A stretch of DNA of 64,000 nucleotides from Punica granatum (GCF_007655135.1 NC_045129.1:2542001-2606000); one strand, 5' to 3'. Counted from the stretch's first letter, positions 1 through 13,545 are shown. Made by a program: numbers and translations. The notes: generated by a model not told the origin, from the sequence alone.

Positions 1-2577
1 AAACATGTGGTTGAATATAGAGTAGAATCTAAATTAATGAATGTGGCTTAATTTTAGGAATTTAACTAGCATTCACCCCATGCGCACGGATTTATTTTCA
101 TGTATTTACTACTCGAAATTTTTACTGATAAATATGCTTATTAAGAACAATAAGAATATCCAAAAATTCATTTCCGGTTTTGAAGAATAATTTATAATAT
201 GTTAGACTAATTTTAAAAGTTTCTTAACTAACTATGTAACTAATCGCCTTCATTAGTTTGCTTCACATATTTATTTAATCGCCATTATATTACATGTATT
301 CATTCATGTATAAGGTTCATATTTTTTCAATTTTTTTTGAATATTATATTTTGTAATATCCTTAATATTATAAATTAAAATTTTTAAAAACTTTCTTGGC
401 GACCATTATTTCGTAGTAAGTAATTTATGATTCTTTTTCAAACCTTCACCGACTCAGTTATTTATAGAAAAATTATATTATTCAATGAAAATTTTGCATC
501 TAATCATTTTGTTCCATATGCATTCCATATTTATTTATTTGTTATTATAATAATTGAATTACAAATATTCAATTCAGACATTGTAACTTCATTTTGCTTA
601 TTTTCAGGATATTTTTCCAAGATTTTATTCAAGTATTACAACCCCAAATTGATATAATTAATGACTTGTGTTTATGTGTATAAATGTTTAATTGATTATT
701 CTTTGAAGAAATTATTTTAATATTCACTTTCCCTTTATTTATCATATCAATATATTATTTATTACCATAATTTAAAGAAAATATAACATTTATAAATATT
801 TTTTTTGTAAAATAGCATTTATTAACTTTGGTAGTTCATTGTTATCAAATTATATGTTCTTTTCTATAATTTTGAAAATACATTCATTATTACTCTTGCA
901 AGTAAATACATTGCATTTGTTTTTTTTTCAAATGGATTAAGTTTTGCTATGTGTGTGCGCGCATATATATATATATATATATATGAAAATGTATTTTCAT
1001 AATTTTCTTCAATTAAATATAATATATAATCTCATTTATAGTATATCAACATTTATTAGGATCATTTATTATAAGTTTTGCTATGTGTGTTGCCGACTGT
1101 TTGCCACTTCATTTAATTCTGTAGATAATAATGAAATAGTTATGAATCAATATTCGTAGAAATAATGCATTACAATGGCGTGGTTAATATAAGAAAGAGT
1201 TGTCTGTATCAAAAAAAGAGAGAGAGAGAGTTGTAATTGGTGTACGTACCTATAGTAGATGCGGTGGGTACTGATGCCCGTTCCTGGTTTACCGAACGTG
1301 CTAGACGTCGTATACGCATATTCCCTGTTATAGTTTATTTTTTAATAAGCTGTTAATAATGCAATAAGATGGTAAAATAGGTATAACTGAGGGCACAAAA
1401 TTTGCATGGGCAGCCCTCGTTAATGTGTCATTGCTAGCACTTTCTTTTTTCGTTGTGTATCATAGTATCCAAAAACCCAATGGGTTCTGACTAATCCAGT
1501 CGGGAGATCGAACATTAAAAGTTATTCTCCCTCCCAACAATTCCGCTTCTCGGGGTTCGAACTTGTATTTTCCTCCTTACAGGGGTGAGCTGCTTACCAC
1601 TCAATCAACACTTTTATTGGTATTACTAGCACTTTCTCTGTGTGCTTGTGCAGAGCGAGTGAAGGCAGCCGTCCCGCGACAATTTGCGCGACTATTGGCA
1701 AGATATGACTGTGCACGCTCGGTAGTCATTCTTTGTCTCCATAATCTTTCACAATCTCTAGAGGTGATACGTTGCATTTGATGGGCATGGCTTGATGAAG
1801 GTATGTCTCTATTAAGTGTAGGTGAGCCCTAAAACGTATCGAGGAACAATGAAGTACAATAAGATAATCTATATAAATCATAACGGGTACAAGTAAGAAC
1901 TGAGTTAGCACCCAAAAGAAAACAAGACTTGAGTTCTAATTGAGAGACAGAGGAACGTAATAATTTGGTGCTCCTCTTTTTGGGTTAATCTTATAATTTG
2001 GCAGCTAATATCATATCATTAGCTGATGTTTGTATAGATTAGTAAAAGATATTCATGTCGGCATGCATCAAGTTCTGTCCCTTATATTTTCTTTTTCTTA
2101 TTTTTATTTTCCACGTCTCTTTTAATCTTCACCATTTAAAATATTTTTTTGCTCAATGTAATGATTTGGTACCTAATATTATGTCACTTCTCGTGCCCGG
2201 GGCATTCATCACGTTTTTTTCCCTTCTATTTATTTCTTTTTCTTATTTTTATAATCTTCCCTGGTCTTTTTTATTGCTCAATCTTAAAATTCTAATTTCT
2301 CAATCGTCCGGAAAAAACTGTGTTTTGTTAACAAACTGGACATTCGTAGATAATAGGAACAATTGAGCAAATAAAAGATATTGAAGTTATCAAATTTAGA
2401 ACACGAGGTTTAAAATGAAAACCTTCTCTAATCCCCATTCCAATGAGACACAAAGATTAACACAATTGTATTAGATATAATTTGATGGCTACAGTAAAAT
2501 AGAGTAATATGTAACGTATACTATAAAATTTTGGAAGCGGATTACACCCCGTAATATGTAACGTGTACTCTACATAC

Positions 2578-2608
<31 letters not shown>

Positions 2609-3650
2609 CATGTCTGTGTTGGTGTTATTGATCGGTAGACAGACCATAATTGGAGCACTCTAATTGTAACATAATCTTTTTCATTCAAAAGGTGTACCCC
2701 AAAGCTTTATTAAATTACATAAAGGGCCAGACAATGGGCCAACGATTGCAAAATTTATAGAAATACAGGGACGTATATATATATATATATATTATAAGTC
2801 AATGTTCCGAGACCACTGAGTCTCCGTAACCATCCAACACGTGTCCTTTACCCGACATAGATTGACCTACAGAATCTTGTACGTTAACACTCACCTCGTA
2901 ATTGCTACACTGGTGCTCTCATCCTCTACCCACTCAACGAGGTGTATTCGTACACGTGGCACTGTCCGACATGACAACTGAGTTTTCAGACACAAATCAG
3001 CGCTTACTCAGCGCCACGTAGATGTAGGCACGCCCGCACGGAAGCATGACCTCGCCATCCTCGTATTAGTGAGCCATCAAATTCATTTTCTATTAATAAA
3101 GAGAGTTCAACAATGCATGAATTTTGTGAATCCACTCCCCAAAGGTTACACCTTCTTTCAGTTTTACCACTTGTCGTTTTACCCGTCCTGCTTCAGCCTA
3201 TCACGCCATCTTCATCGGTTGTAATCTTTATCAAAATCATCCAAGACGATAACACCCGAGTCAGAATATACTCTACGATTGAGCGAATAAGCTTGCATTT
3301 GATTTTCTAGTAGGATAATAATTTAACTCAACTTGATTTTGTATAATGATGACAAATGTATTGATATGTGAGAATATATATATGTACGTATGTAATATAT
3401 ATATATATATGTGAAAGTAGATAAAAAATTTATTATTATAAAATTGACTATAAAAATGATTAAGAAAAAAGTATGAATGTGAAATTATTATTAAATGAAA
3501 GAAAAAGGAAAAAATATTAACATTATATTGTTGAATTTGTAAAAAGATAGAGTTGAATTGGGTAAAATTGGATTAGGATTAGAAAACCAAAACGGAAACT
3601 TTCCGTACCTATGAATGTCATGGCAATTATTAAATTATACTGTAAAAAGG
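1..3650. other. AT-rich intergenic region, no gene recognised
   Basis: Very AT-rich sequence with no open frame resembling a known protein. It contains short TA or CATA/TA microsatellites near 965-983, 2572-2606, 2777-2792 and 3379-3410, and a SINE-like insertion near 1.44-1.63 kb. Between about 2,820 and 3,060 the base composition is more balanced and several ACGTG-type words occur, but nothing ties them to a gene. The small frames here look like chance. Confidence 0.6.
1440..1628 (-). mobile_element. SINE-like element (tRNA-type promoter remnants)
   Basis: Read on the minus strand, this stretch has an A-box-like word (TGAGTGGTAAGCAG, near 1600-1615) followed by a B-box-like word (AAGTTCGAACCC, near 1555-1566). 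A downstream segment has a plus-strand form containing 'ctgactaatccagtcg'. The same downstream segment recurs near 41.5 kb and 44.25 kb. This is the layout of a tRNA-derived SINE. Exact ends and target-site duplications could not be fixed by eye. Confidence 0.4.
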
Positions 3651-3859
3651 ACGGTGAAACTTGATCTATTGATGGGAAGCGAGGTAAGTTACATTCCCAT
3701 CCCTATCCGTACCGATGAGAAATATCCAGTGACCTGCAACATCTAAGGTTAGCCTGATCGATGAACGCAGAGGGCAAAAATGAGACAAATGAAAAACTTC
3801 ATGGAGTAAACCAAAACTCATCCTTTTATTTGTGGCGAAATTACAAGTGATGTCACTCT

Positions 3860-4742
3860 GTTCGTCTTTTTCTTCCTCTCTTCTTCTTCCTCCTCCCTCC
3901 TCCATCGCTTGCTTCTGATCAAAGCACCGTTCTCTCTCTCTCTCTCTCCCCGCCCCTGAAACTTCCGGAAACCTCTCCTATTGAAGAGAAACTCTCGCCA
4001 TCGGCGCACGATAACGTCTCCGAGCTTCCTATATCTCTGGAGCTGTCTCCCGTTAATTGCTTTGCAGGTGAAAAGACCTCAGTGCAGTGACAGTTCGCTT
4101 GAATTCTCTGTACGGTTTTCTCTTTTCTCGGATTCACCGGCTCGATCGTCGGATGATCTCTGCGTGCTGAGGTATGCAGCTTCTGTTTGGCTTTTTTTCG
4201 CCGCTGTAGATCAGAATCAGCATGAGTCGAGCTCTGTAATCAGAATCAGCATGATCTTTCTGTGGTCCGAAGCATAGTGATAATGGTTTTGCTTGTTACA
4301 TTTCAAGTCCTATGAGTGTTGAAGCTCATCTGTGATATGTGCCGAGGCTGCAGATGCCGAGCAGACTATAGAGCAATTACTTTGAGTATTGCAAATTGTC
4401 TGTAGATTGAATTCATGGGATTTGGCTGCCGAAGTATGTTCAATTGGTTTGCTCTTTTCCTATTTGGGGTTGTTTGTCGATAAATTTGTAAACTTTGCCT
4501 GGGTTGAGCCTTACTAGTATTAGGATAAACTGGTCTTATTATTTGTATTCGTCAATTTTTAGCATACTCAGATATAGGAGAAAGGAAAAAGCAAAGAAGA
4601 AGGAAGGGGAAAATAAAAAAAAGGAAAGAAAAGAAACCAGTATACAGCCTAGTAAAGGTCGGATCTTTTTATGGTCTTGCAGTTTGATCCTCAATTATTT
4701 CTGGGTTGTACGAGCTAGAAAGGAGTTTGGCAGGAATTTGGC
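3860..4742 (+). promoter_or_regulatory. Probable 5' leader of the sugar transporter, with a likely 5'UTR intron
   Basis: A pyrimidine-rich tract with a CT repeat (about 3,870-3,960) precedes the coding start, as is common in plant 5' leaders. A donor-like site at about 4,170 (CTGAG|GTATGC) and an acceptor-like site just before the ATG (TTTGGCAG, about 4,734) suggest a leader intron. Open frames in this region on either strand resemble no protein family. Transcript evidence is not available here. Confidence 0.4.
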
Positions 4743-7700
4743 ATGTGGGGATATCAGAGTGAGGCCTCATCAATTTACAAGCGTATGTCTCCGTCGAAAG
4801 ATAGTTCAGGTTCAGTGGATGGGGAAGCTAACTCAGGTAGTTTCAAAACTTCCATCTGGCATTGTTTCTGGTTTCACTTTATTTGCAGTTCCATTCATGC
4901 TGTATTGCGGTACTTCATAAACACATGGATAGTGGTTTGCTCGACGTAGGGTTTCATATATTTATCTGTTTATATGAGTTTGCATTTATAAGGTTTACAT
5001 TTTAAGGTATAGTTCTAGATTATCCTGATTCTCATGTAATAGTTGCTTCAACTGCCATTTTTCTAGGAATAATTTAGTCGCTCAGTGGCGATTGTGATTG
5101 TCTTTTAAGATTGGTAGATATATACATCAGTCGTTAAATCTAGCTTAATTCTTCTATTTTTCCTAATGTGTAGGTTATATGCAAGATAACACCAGTTTAG
5201 TAACTGCAGATCCTCCATGGAGACATTCCTTGCCACATGTGGTGGTGGCAACAATTATATCTTTCCTGTTTGGATACCATCTGGGGTCCGTCCACTGCAT
5301 AAAACCCAGCTACTAATCCTTTTCACTATTTCTCTATTAGTTTATGGTTTTTGATACTTTAATCTTCATAGGGTCGTTAATGAACCACTTGAAAGCATAG
5401 CTTTGGATCTTGGTTTCAGTGGAAATACCCTTGCAGAAGGTGGCATAAATGGATCCTTATTCTCATTCTCTGTTCCATTTTTTTTTTTTATTGTTCGGCT
5501 CAATCTGATTTGTGTACATTTCGTTTTTTTTTAATGAAGGTTTGGTGGTAAGTACATGTCTTGGTGGTGCTCTTATTGGGTCTCTGTTCAGCGGCTGGAT
5601 TGCAGATGAATTTGGGCGTTGTAGGGCTTTCCAGTTGAGCGCATTGCCAATGATAACCGGTGCCTCTATAAGGTGATATCGTCGGACCTGAGTTCAATCT
5701 TATTAACTATAGGATCTCAAATTTTGCATGAGTTATTGAATGGTCACTCATCCCTCTTGTCTGATTTTGTTCTCATTTTTTATATTATCTATGAACCTTT
5801 TCAAATGAAAAAAATGGAATTATTTGGTAAATGGCGAAGATACACAGAGAAGTACTCTAATACCTACTAGCTTCACTGTTTATGGACTTTGAACAGATAT
5901 GAACTCACTGAAGCACTTAAGAAATCGCACATAAATGCTGTCTTCAAATGTCTGTACCTTATATTCATCTTTACAAAGTTAGAACCTAATTCTAGAACCT
6001 AAAGCAATTTTGTATTGCAGTGCAATATCCAAGACTTCAGTGGGCATGCTTCTTGGACGGTTACTGGTTGGGGTAGGATTGGGTATAGGGCCCCCGGTTG
6101 CATCTCTTTACGTGACAGAGGTTTGGATGTTCTTAGCTATGCTTTAAGAAGGAATTTTCTATACTTATTATCTAGAGTGAGATATTGTCATTGATTGATC
6201 ATATTCTGGCTTCCTATCTAAACAGGTCTCTCCAGCTCATGTAAGAGGGACTTATGGGAGCTTTATACAGATTGCAGCATGTTTAGGGCTTATGACAGCT
6301 CTATGTATAGGGATCCCTGTTAAGGAAATTATTGGCTGGTAATCTAATGTATACATTTATTGTGCAGTTGCGATGTTTGTAACAACTTTTCCTAAGTATC
6401 TTTTACATTTTATGTGGTCAGGTGGCGAGTTTGTTTCTGGGTATCTACAATTCCAGCTGCAATACTTGCTCTAGCAATGCTAGTTTGTGCTGAGAGCCCC
6501 CAATGGCTGTACAAGGTACTATTCTCATATTGCTTTTCCCTTGTTAAGGTTGACTTTATGCAGACTCTTTCTATTTCTGATCTCGGAATTTCATAGTCAT
6601 CTTCTCATGGTCTGCGACTCCAAAAGTAACTGAATGTTTAAAACCTGTATTCTCTTTCTGATGGACTTCTCTACTGGGATTACATGCACACACAGATACA
6701 TTCAGATATTAATGTTGAGTGTTACAGTATTTATTTACAATGATAGACTTATATGGTGAAAATAGGAAGAATATTGAATGTCACATCTCGAACGTGTTAC
6801 TAGATTGCTCAACATGAACCATTGGAATCTTATGGCTTGTCTTGAAGGCTGATACGATTTCCTCCTTTTTTGGTGTAATATAGCAAGGAAGAATTGCCGA
6901 AGCGGAGGCGGAACTTGAGAGGCTAGTAGGACCATCACATGTTAGGTTTGCAATGTCAGATTTGTCCAGATTGGACAAATCGGATGCAAATGATACTGTG
7001 AAGTTGTCAGAGCTGCTTTATGGACGTCATTCTAGAGGTAGATTTCGGTTGTCCACATGTATAATAGTTACTCAAATGAAAGTTACTCTATTTCTTTTGC
7101 ATTTGCCTCTTCCTTACTGCAAGGAACTCAGTTTGCCGAGTTTGATGCAGTTGCAGACTATCCCTTTTGATCCTGCGTTTCATTTTTTTCTCTTTCCTTT
7201 TGTGCATTGTCATTCACATCTTGTTTTTGCAGTGGTTTTTATTGGATCGACTCTGTTTGCTTTACAACAGCTTTCTGGGATAAATGCTATATTTTACTTC
7301 TCCTCGACTGTCTTCAAGAGTGCGCGGGTACCATCAAATCTTGCAAATATATTCATAGGAATTTCCAACTTGACAGGCATGGCTCCTTTCTCAAGCTAAT
7401 TAGTTTTCGTAGTTCAGAAAATTTCATTGTTTATTCACTTTTCTGAATTTTCAAACGATTGACAGGGTCTATAATAGCAATGGTCTTGATGGATAAATTG
7501 GGAAGGAAGGTCCTCCTTCTTGGGAGCTTTCTTGGCATGGTAATTTCCGTGTTCAACCTCTTCTGAGCAGATACTGTTATGAGCCAGTGCAAAAGATTTA
7601 ATATATCTGCGTAAAGATTCTCGTTAATCAGAGACTATTAGATCGTGCACTGTTGTTAGCTTCATGCATGCTGGTTGAGGGCCATTGCTGACAATTTAAA

Positions 7701-8819
7701 AATCCATCCAATACCAGGCAATATTTATGGCTATTCAAGCAGTGGCAGCAAGCCCTTCTGTCCCAGCATATGCAGCTTCATACCTTTCTGTGGGAGGCAT
7801 GTTAATGTGAGTATTCTTCGAAGTAAATGATTGAAACTACCAGACAAAGGGCAATAATACACTGTTGATGTTATCCTCATCTTTTTTATATCTTTATTAT
7901 CATAGCCGAGATGAAAAATCATCGTACTTTCCTGAGCTAATGACACCTGGCCTGTGATATCATCTCACCAATATCCACCCTCAATTATATGAACCCTTTT
8001 TTTTTTCCCCCCTTTCAGTGCTTGCATGCTTCAAACATCAGTCAGCTCATTCATAGAGTTGTCTTAACCTTGAACCTGCATGTGCAGGTTTGTCCTTGCA
8101 TTTGCACTCGGAGCTGGTCCAGTTCCAGGTCTTCTGCTCCCAGAAATATTTCCCAGCAGAATCAGGGCCAAGGCCATGGCAGTTTGTATGTCAGTGCATT
8201 GGGTAAGATATGTTGCATCCTTTATTTTCGTTACTCAACTCTTTAGTCCTTTTGGTCTGCTTAATGGGATCATAACCACGACCTCCATATGTTAGTAATG
8301 AGATTCTTCCAGATAGGTGGATTGCTTAAAGAACAGTTAACTCAGCAATGTTGATTGCTGAAGGTGGTGCCATCACAAGTGGGGCAGAACCTACCGCAAT
8401 TAACAATCAACAATTGTTTTTTTAAAATCTGTCTAGAAGGAATCGCTTTTGCATTCAGCAAATGTGGCAAGAATTTCTGCTTTATATTTTTCCCTTTTCT
8501 ATTATGGACCTACCCAATAAGAAAGAATGCGAAAAGGTAGGGATAGACTTGCGCAATGTGATGAAAAAGTAGTTAACCTATAAACTGTAGCTTGATTTTT
8601 TCCCATCTGACTCGATTTGAACTGGGAATTTTTCAGGTGATAAACTTCTTTGTGGGCTTGCTCTTCTTGCAATTACTGGAGCAGCTCGGACCTCATCTCC
8701 TGTACTCCATATTTGCAACCTTCTGCCTGATGGCAGTGATATTTGTGAAACGGAATGTGATGGAAACCAAAGGGAAGTCGCTCCAGGAGATTGAGATAGC
8801 CCTTCTCCCGCAAGATTAA
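4743..8819 (+). CDS. MFS hexose transporter, plastidic glucose transporter 2/SGB1-like
   Basis: Intact 13-exon gene, 490 aa. Exons: 4743-4836, 5174-5285, 5372-5439, 5540-5672, 6021-6120, 6226-6338, 6422-6515, 6884-7037, 7233-7376, 7466-7539, 7718-7806, 8088-8202, 8637-8819. All phases join. The protein is a 12-helix major-facilitator sugar carrier. Visible hallmarks are DEFGRCR after helix 2, VSPAHVRGTYGS, AESPQWLYK (PESPR-type motif), QQLSGINAIFYFSS, MDKLGRKVLL and LPEIFPSRIR. The N-terminus (MWGYQSE...) is hydrophilic and not a clear transit peptide. This fits the SGB1-type branch, whose Arabidopsis member was reported in the Golgi, so 'plastidic' is only the family name. Intron 9 appears to use a GC donor (CAG|GCATGG at 7377). 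The last two exons are duplicated at 22.1-22.8 kb. Family assignment is firm; substrate and membrane are inferred. Confidence 0.9.
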
Positions 8820-9550
8820 AGGTAGAAGCTGTCATCCTCATGCTGCCTGATTTGGTTGAGATGGAGTCAGAAAATTTGCTGTCTGAAATCTCGGCATTGG
8901 TAATTGTCCGAGGGAGGTTGCAGTTAGAAGGATATACACACAGCCAGTTAAAAGAAGAGAGGTGGAAGAGATGGTTTCCTTTATCCATAAGATAGTTTTC
9001 CAATCTAATTTGGTTATTTGGCTCAGCATTAGTCGTACATACTTGTATGTAGTAGACCATCAAGTTCGCACCTTGGAGTCTATTCCCATGTATTTATCGG
9101 GGAGTCAATTGTCGGCAATTCCCATTGAACTGCAGATCCATCTGAGTATAGCTGAAAATTCATGGTCTTCTTGTCGTAAGTATTTCATAGTTCTTTCTTG
9201 TTCTGCTTTTTATGTGCTTTGCCAAGATGTACGTGGGCATTATGGGAAAATTGTTCTGATAGTCCGAACCTTGTGACTCTCGATGCTTTCCTTTGTGAAT
9301 AATGTTTAATTCGGAATTAAATGTATGTCTACAAATGAGCTTTCCGTAATATGTCGACTGGTAATGCAATCAGTCTGAGATAGTGGTGACAACTCTGTTC
9401 GAGGGTTCGACTCTTGATTCGCTTGCTTAAGAAATTTCATACCGCATCATTAGCATCCTTGTGATTCAACCCGAGGGACGGACGGTATTCAACATGATTT
9501 TAACTCTCAAAGTATCAACCCACTCCCTACCAACTGAAAATTCAATGTGG
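8820..9550 (+). other. 3' flank of the sugar transporter
   Basis: Non-coding sequence after the stop codon. It probably holds the 3'UTR and then a short segment with a B-box-like word (GAGGGTTCGACTC, near 9,403). It is repeated in diverged form after the truncated copy at 22,780-23,560, so it was part of the duplicated block. No independent gene is visible. Confidence 0.6.
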
Positions 9551-9900
9551 TAATGTACTAATAGCAAAAACTTTATTTCCATTACCATTATTATCATGAC
9601 AACTCGGATAAAACTATGAGTTATTTGACACCATCATCGATTGTGCTCTGCGCAACCAGTTTTACTCAAACAAAAGGACACTAAGCCAAAACACAGCAGG
9701 CCAAGGTGGTCGTTCTGGTTGGTCGGGAATCGTATTCAGAGAACCTTGAGGATATCATCGGCGCTGGAGATGGTGAATCCACCCCCAGACTCAACATAGC
9801 CTGCAGAAGCGGGTCCCGAGCCCCTTCTCGCCCAGGTCGAGCTCGTGGGTTTATTTTGCCGAGCCGTCAGCCAATAACTTGACGTGCTTGATCTCGTGGC
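9550..9900 (-). pseudogene. Type II peroxiredoxin remnant (exon 3 only)
   Basis: Read on the minus strand, about 9,727-9,893 matches the last exon of the intact peroxiredoxin at 23,758-24,011, including the C-terminal coding of [10 protein letters not shown] in diverged form. About 50 bp are missing in the middle. At about 9,896 homology jumps directly to the sequence that lies upstream of the start codon in unit 2 (near 25,570), so exons 1 and 2 and both introns are deleted. It cannot encode the peroxidatic cysteine. It is the unit 1 counterpart of the functional gene in unit 2. Confidence 0.85.
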
Positions 9901-10612
9901 GTGCAAGCGTCCTGATTGGGGTTGTCTGACTTGGACTTTTCAAAATTGTGGGTCTGACCGTGATTTTTCCCGAATTGTGGATCTTGACTTCGACTTCCCA
10001 AATGGAGCCGTTCTATGGCTAAGGCTTTGTTCATTATAGACGAGAAGATTTTTTGGTCTATAGACTAGAAGATAATGTGGAAGGAATGGAAATTCATATT
10101 AGGCCTCCTTCGACAGAAAGATACGACGTGAGCTAAAGAAATAATCTTATGGTCGAATGCTCACAAGGCATGTGACGAAGAAAGGCTTGACTCGAATCGA
10201 CTGTGAACGTATGGGCAGCGAAGAGACAAGTTTTTGTTGAATAAAGGAAGGTGGTATTATAATCGGAAAAAGGAAGGTGGTTTGATATTTAATAAAGATG
10301 CGTGCTCTTTCAGTAAAATAGATAGAAGTGAGATTGGATCGACCTCGCCCGAATAAGAAGCTGAGAAAGAATGAATAGCATATTTCGTTTTCATACATTC
10401 AATTTGATCAAAGACGTACATTCAATTCAATCAAGACATGGCAACTTTCTTTTCAATTTTCACCAGAACGCTTCTCTTTGGATCAATGAATGACAACATT
10501 CTTTTAGCATTATTACATTTTTTTGCCAAGCATATTAAAAAAAAAAAAATTCGAACACCTTCAATTTATTATGTGAAAAACAAGAAGAAACTACCATATA
10601 TGCAATTATGCA

Positions 10613-13184
10613 TTAAACATGGGATAGTGTTGGAGTTCCATTGTGTTTCCTATCCGTTTCTTCCTCGTTTGCGTCTCTGTCTTCGTCACTCCAAATGTTG
10701 GACTCCTCACAACTTCCATAAGCCCAACTACACACCAAGTAGTACAAGAAATTGATCAAACTCATACATGTAAGTACCCAATAGTAATAATCATAGTGGC
10801 CCTTGTTAACGTTGCTATCTACCCAACTCACATTCCCTCCCCTCTTGGTCACTTTATCCACTATAGTCACGATTAGGCTCCCGGCCAGGCCCCCGACCCC
10901 CATCCCGAACATTATGAGAGCCACCGCAATACTTGACATGTCCTTGGTGAACTGCGAGTAGTAAAACTCGATCTGCCCGATTGCGTTGAAGGCCTCTGCC
11001 AGCCCGAGCAGGCAGTGCTGCGGGACCGCCCACATGGCTGTCATCGTGGTCACGCCCCGGGGGTTGTTTGCGAAGCCTTCGTAGATCGCCAATGCCCGCC
11101 TCTTCCTCTCTACCAGCGCTGACACCGCCATGGCCACGGTCGTTAGGACCAGCCCTATCCCCATCCTCTGCTTCAGGCTTAGCCCTCTAGGATGGCCCGT
11201 CAGGCCTGCCAAGAATGGGGCCAGGATACGATCATAGATAGCGACCCATATCGTCAGGGTCAGGAGCCCGAAGACGCTGAAGGAGCCTGCGGGGATCTTT
11301 AAGCTACCGATGAAACGCCGGTCCATGGAGCTGACCTGGATCACGGGGAATGACTGGTTAATGTTCACGGCGGCCATGATTCCGGTGGACCATATGGGCA
11401 AGACCTTAATTAGGGCCTTTAGGGCTTCCACTTGCTTCACGGTGCACAGCTTCCATGGATCAATTGCTAGCCCATTAGAGTCCAAGTCCTTCTCTGGGCT
11501 CCTAATAAGGCAGGCCTTGTTTATGAACCTAAGGAAGATCCAACACATAAAATCAAGCTTAGCAAATTAATGGCATAAGCTATTGCACTTTTAAATTATA
11601 GTAGTCTCGATCGTTTAACCTTATAGTCAAATTACTTCTAGATGAAAATGATCATCTAGAGATTGACGTGCAAATATGAGAAGGGTTAAATTCACCCGTC
11701 CAATATTTAATTGTTGTTGAATGTAAAAGTCGACAGAGAAAAGAATGCAAGATATTTTTGTACAACTTCCCAAGATATCATTGCTTGACGGATACGATTA
11801 CTTCGAAGCACAATGGACAAAGAGTGACGGCAAATGCAAACTAATTTTAATGTCCCGAAGCCAATCCGTTCGAAGAATCCAAAACTGTTGGATGGGGACC
11901 TATTCCTCCCGATAAACGGGCACCCCATTCAAACAGTTCAGGATCTCCTGGACGGTCCGGCTCGGAGACCATAGGGGCTACTGATAAATTAGTACCTTAA
12001 TCTTTCAGTTGGTGCAATTACTTTCGAGTCTTTGCCGTGATAATACTGTCCATCACATTCAGAATTCTTAGGAGGCAGAGCCAATCGCCTATTCTTGAAG
12101 GCAGCAGCAACCACTTGGGCAAAGCCAGTGAAGAGGCTCTTGTTGCCCTTCACCTTGACATAGAAGGGGGACCCGATGAGAAACAAAACCGCTGCCAAGA
12201 ACAGGAGCCCCAGTGGCACCCCAAACCCGATGACCCACCCGGCCTTGTCCTGGATGTAGACGATGACCGTCACAGAGAGCATGACTGATATCCCAACCGA
12301 GGCGTAGTACCAGTTGAAAAAACTCTGGAGAACCAGTTGGTTCTTTGGGTCCTCAGGGTTGTCGATCTGGTCTGCCCCGAATGCTATTGAACATGGCCTG
12401 ATGCCACCAGCCCCGATGGACATGACAATAAACGAGCAATAAAGGAGCACCCTTTGAGCAATCGTGGAGGGTAGGCAATGTTCCTTTAATATATCACAGG
12501 CAGGAGGCCTCGTGTTCCGGAAAAATGCCGTACTCCATAACATAGTAATCCCCTGCGATAAAGCGGGCATATTTAACTGGTTAACATGGAGTTACATTTG
12601 AATGAAATAGCAAAAACAGCATGATTCCACACGGAGAAAAGAGTGATCATCAGAGAAATGTGAATCCAGGAGTATTCCATCAAACTGATTATCACGATGA
12701 GAACAATTAGAGAGTCAAGTTCGCGGACTCACGAGAAAACTGATCAATGATCCTAAGGCAATGACCAGAAACCGGCCCAAGTAGGAATCAGATAGAAAAG
12801 CTCCTAACATGGGTGTGAAATTCGACGCGGCATTCCATAGGAATAGTATATTAGCTCCGGAGGCAGCACTGAAGTGATACTCAGACATCAAGTACAGGAT
12901 CATATTTGCTAGCAGTCCATACCCTGCAACCTTTTCGAACGACTCATTTGCTGCACGAATCAGAGCGAACTTATCATCATCAGGTACAATAATATTAGCT
13001 GGTCCTCAGTTTTGTCATTCCCCTCCGTTTACGGTAAATAGACACTAACCAAGAACAACAGCAAATATATATACATAGTTTCGATCTAGGGATTCATACC
13101 TATGATAAATGGCATGGTCCTTAGACCGCCCTTCTTTCTAGCGACCTGCGCCGGCTGTTCTGGTTTTTCTGGAGGAGCCTCCAT
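10613..13184 (-). CDS. NRT1/PTR family transporter, NPF1 type
   Basis: Intact four-exon gene, 591 aa, normal for the family. Exons in coding order: 13184-13100, 12950-12733, 12552-11996, 11528-10613; all use GT-AG and phases join. The product is a proton-coupled POT/NPF membrane transporter. Visible signatures are an ExxEK motif in helix 1 (ESFEKVAGYG), GAGGIRPCSIAFGADQ, WVIGFGVP, IDPWKLCTVKQVEALK at the central loop, IPIWSTGI-like LPIWSTGIMAAVNINQ, and NVSWVDSNVNKGHYDYYYW near the C-terminus. The N-terminus is MEAPPEKPEQPAQVARKKGG. Resemblance is closest to NPF1.1/1.2 (NRT1.11/NRT1.12), plasma-membrane nitrate transporters in Arabidopsis. Substrates of NPF proteins vary widely, so nitrate is only a guess. 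It is the only intact NPF copy in an array of at least seven related copies or fragments in this window. Confidence 0.9.
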
Positions 13185-13498
13185 TGCTAACAGATCTTTG
13201 AAGTAAGGATGGAGAGAAAGCTTCCCTCATATAAAAAGGAAGAAGAAGAATATCGACACATTCTATCGTTCCCTTTTAACCATTATCAGCTTGGATTACA
13301 TGATAGGAAGCCGCTTCAATTATCCTTTTCTTTTCCCCCTTTTTTGAATATTTTTTCTTCTGGAAATGTAATAATGTTACTGCAAATTTCCAATTGGCAA
13401 AATGCCAAACAAACTGCTGAGTCGGGTTAGAGAATTGACGTGACAACCAATGGTTTGCCCTGCCCACTCTTATATACATATACATAAGCTCACCCCAC

Positions 13499-13500
<2 letters not shown>

Positions 13501-13545
<45 letters not shown>

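Noticed and set aside
3666..4137. Minus-strand Arg/Glu-rich frames
   Set aside because: They are translations of the CT-rich 5' leader of the sugar transporter read in the wrong direction; no family resemblance.
4495..4920. 141-codon plus-strand frame overlapping the transporter start
   Set aside because: Low-complexity Lys/Glu stretch from a purine-rich leader, in a different frame from the transporter; no recognisable domain.
9355..9420. Possible tRNA gene (A- and B-box-like words)
   Set aside because: No cloverleaf with paired acceptor stem can be formed, and the segment is a duplicated flank also present near 23,400. It is better seen as a SINE or tRNA-like relic.
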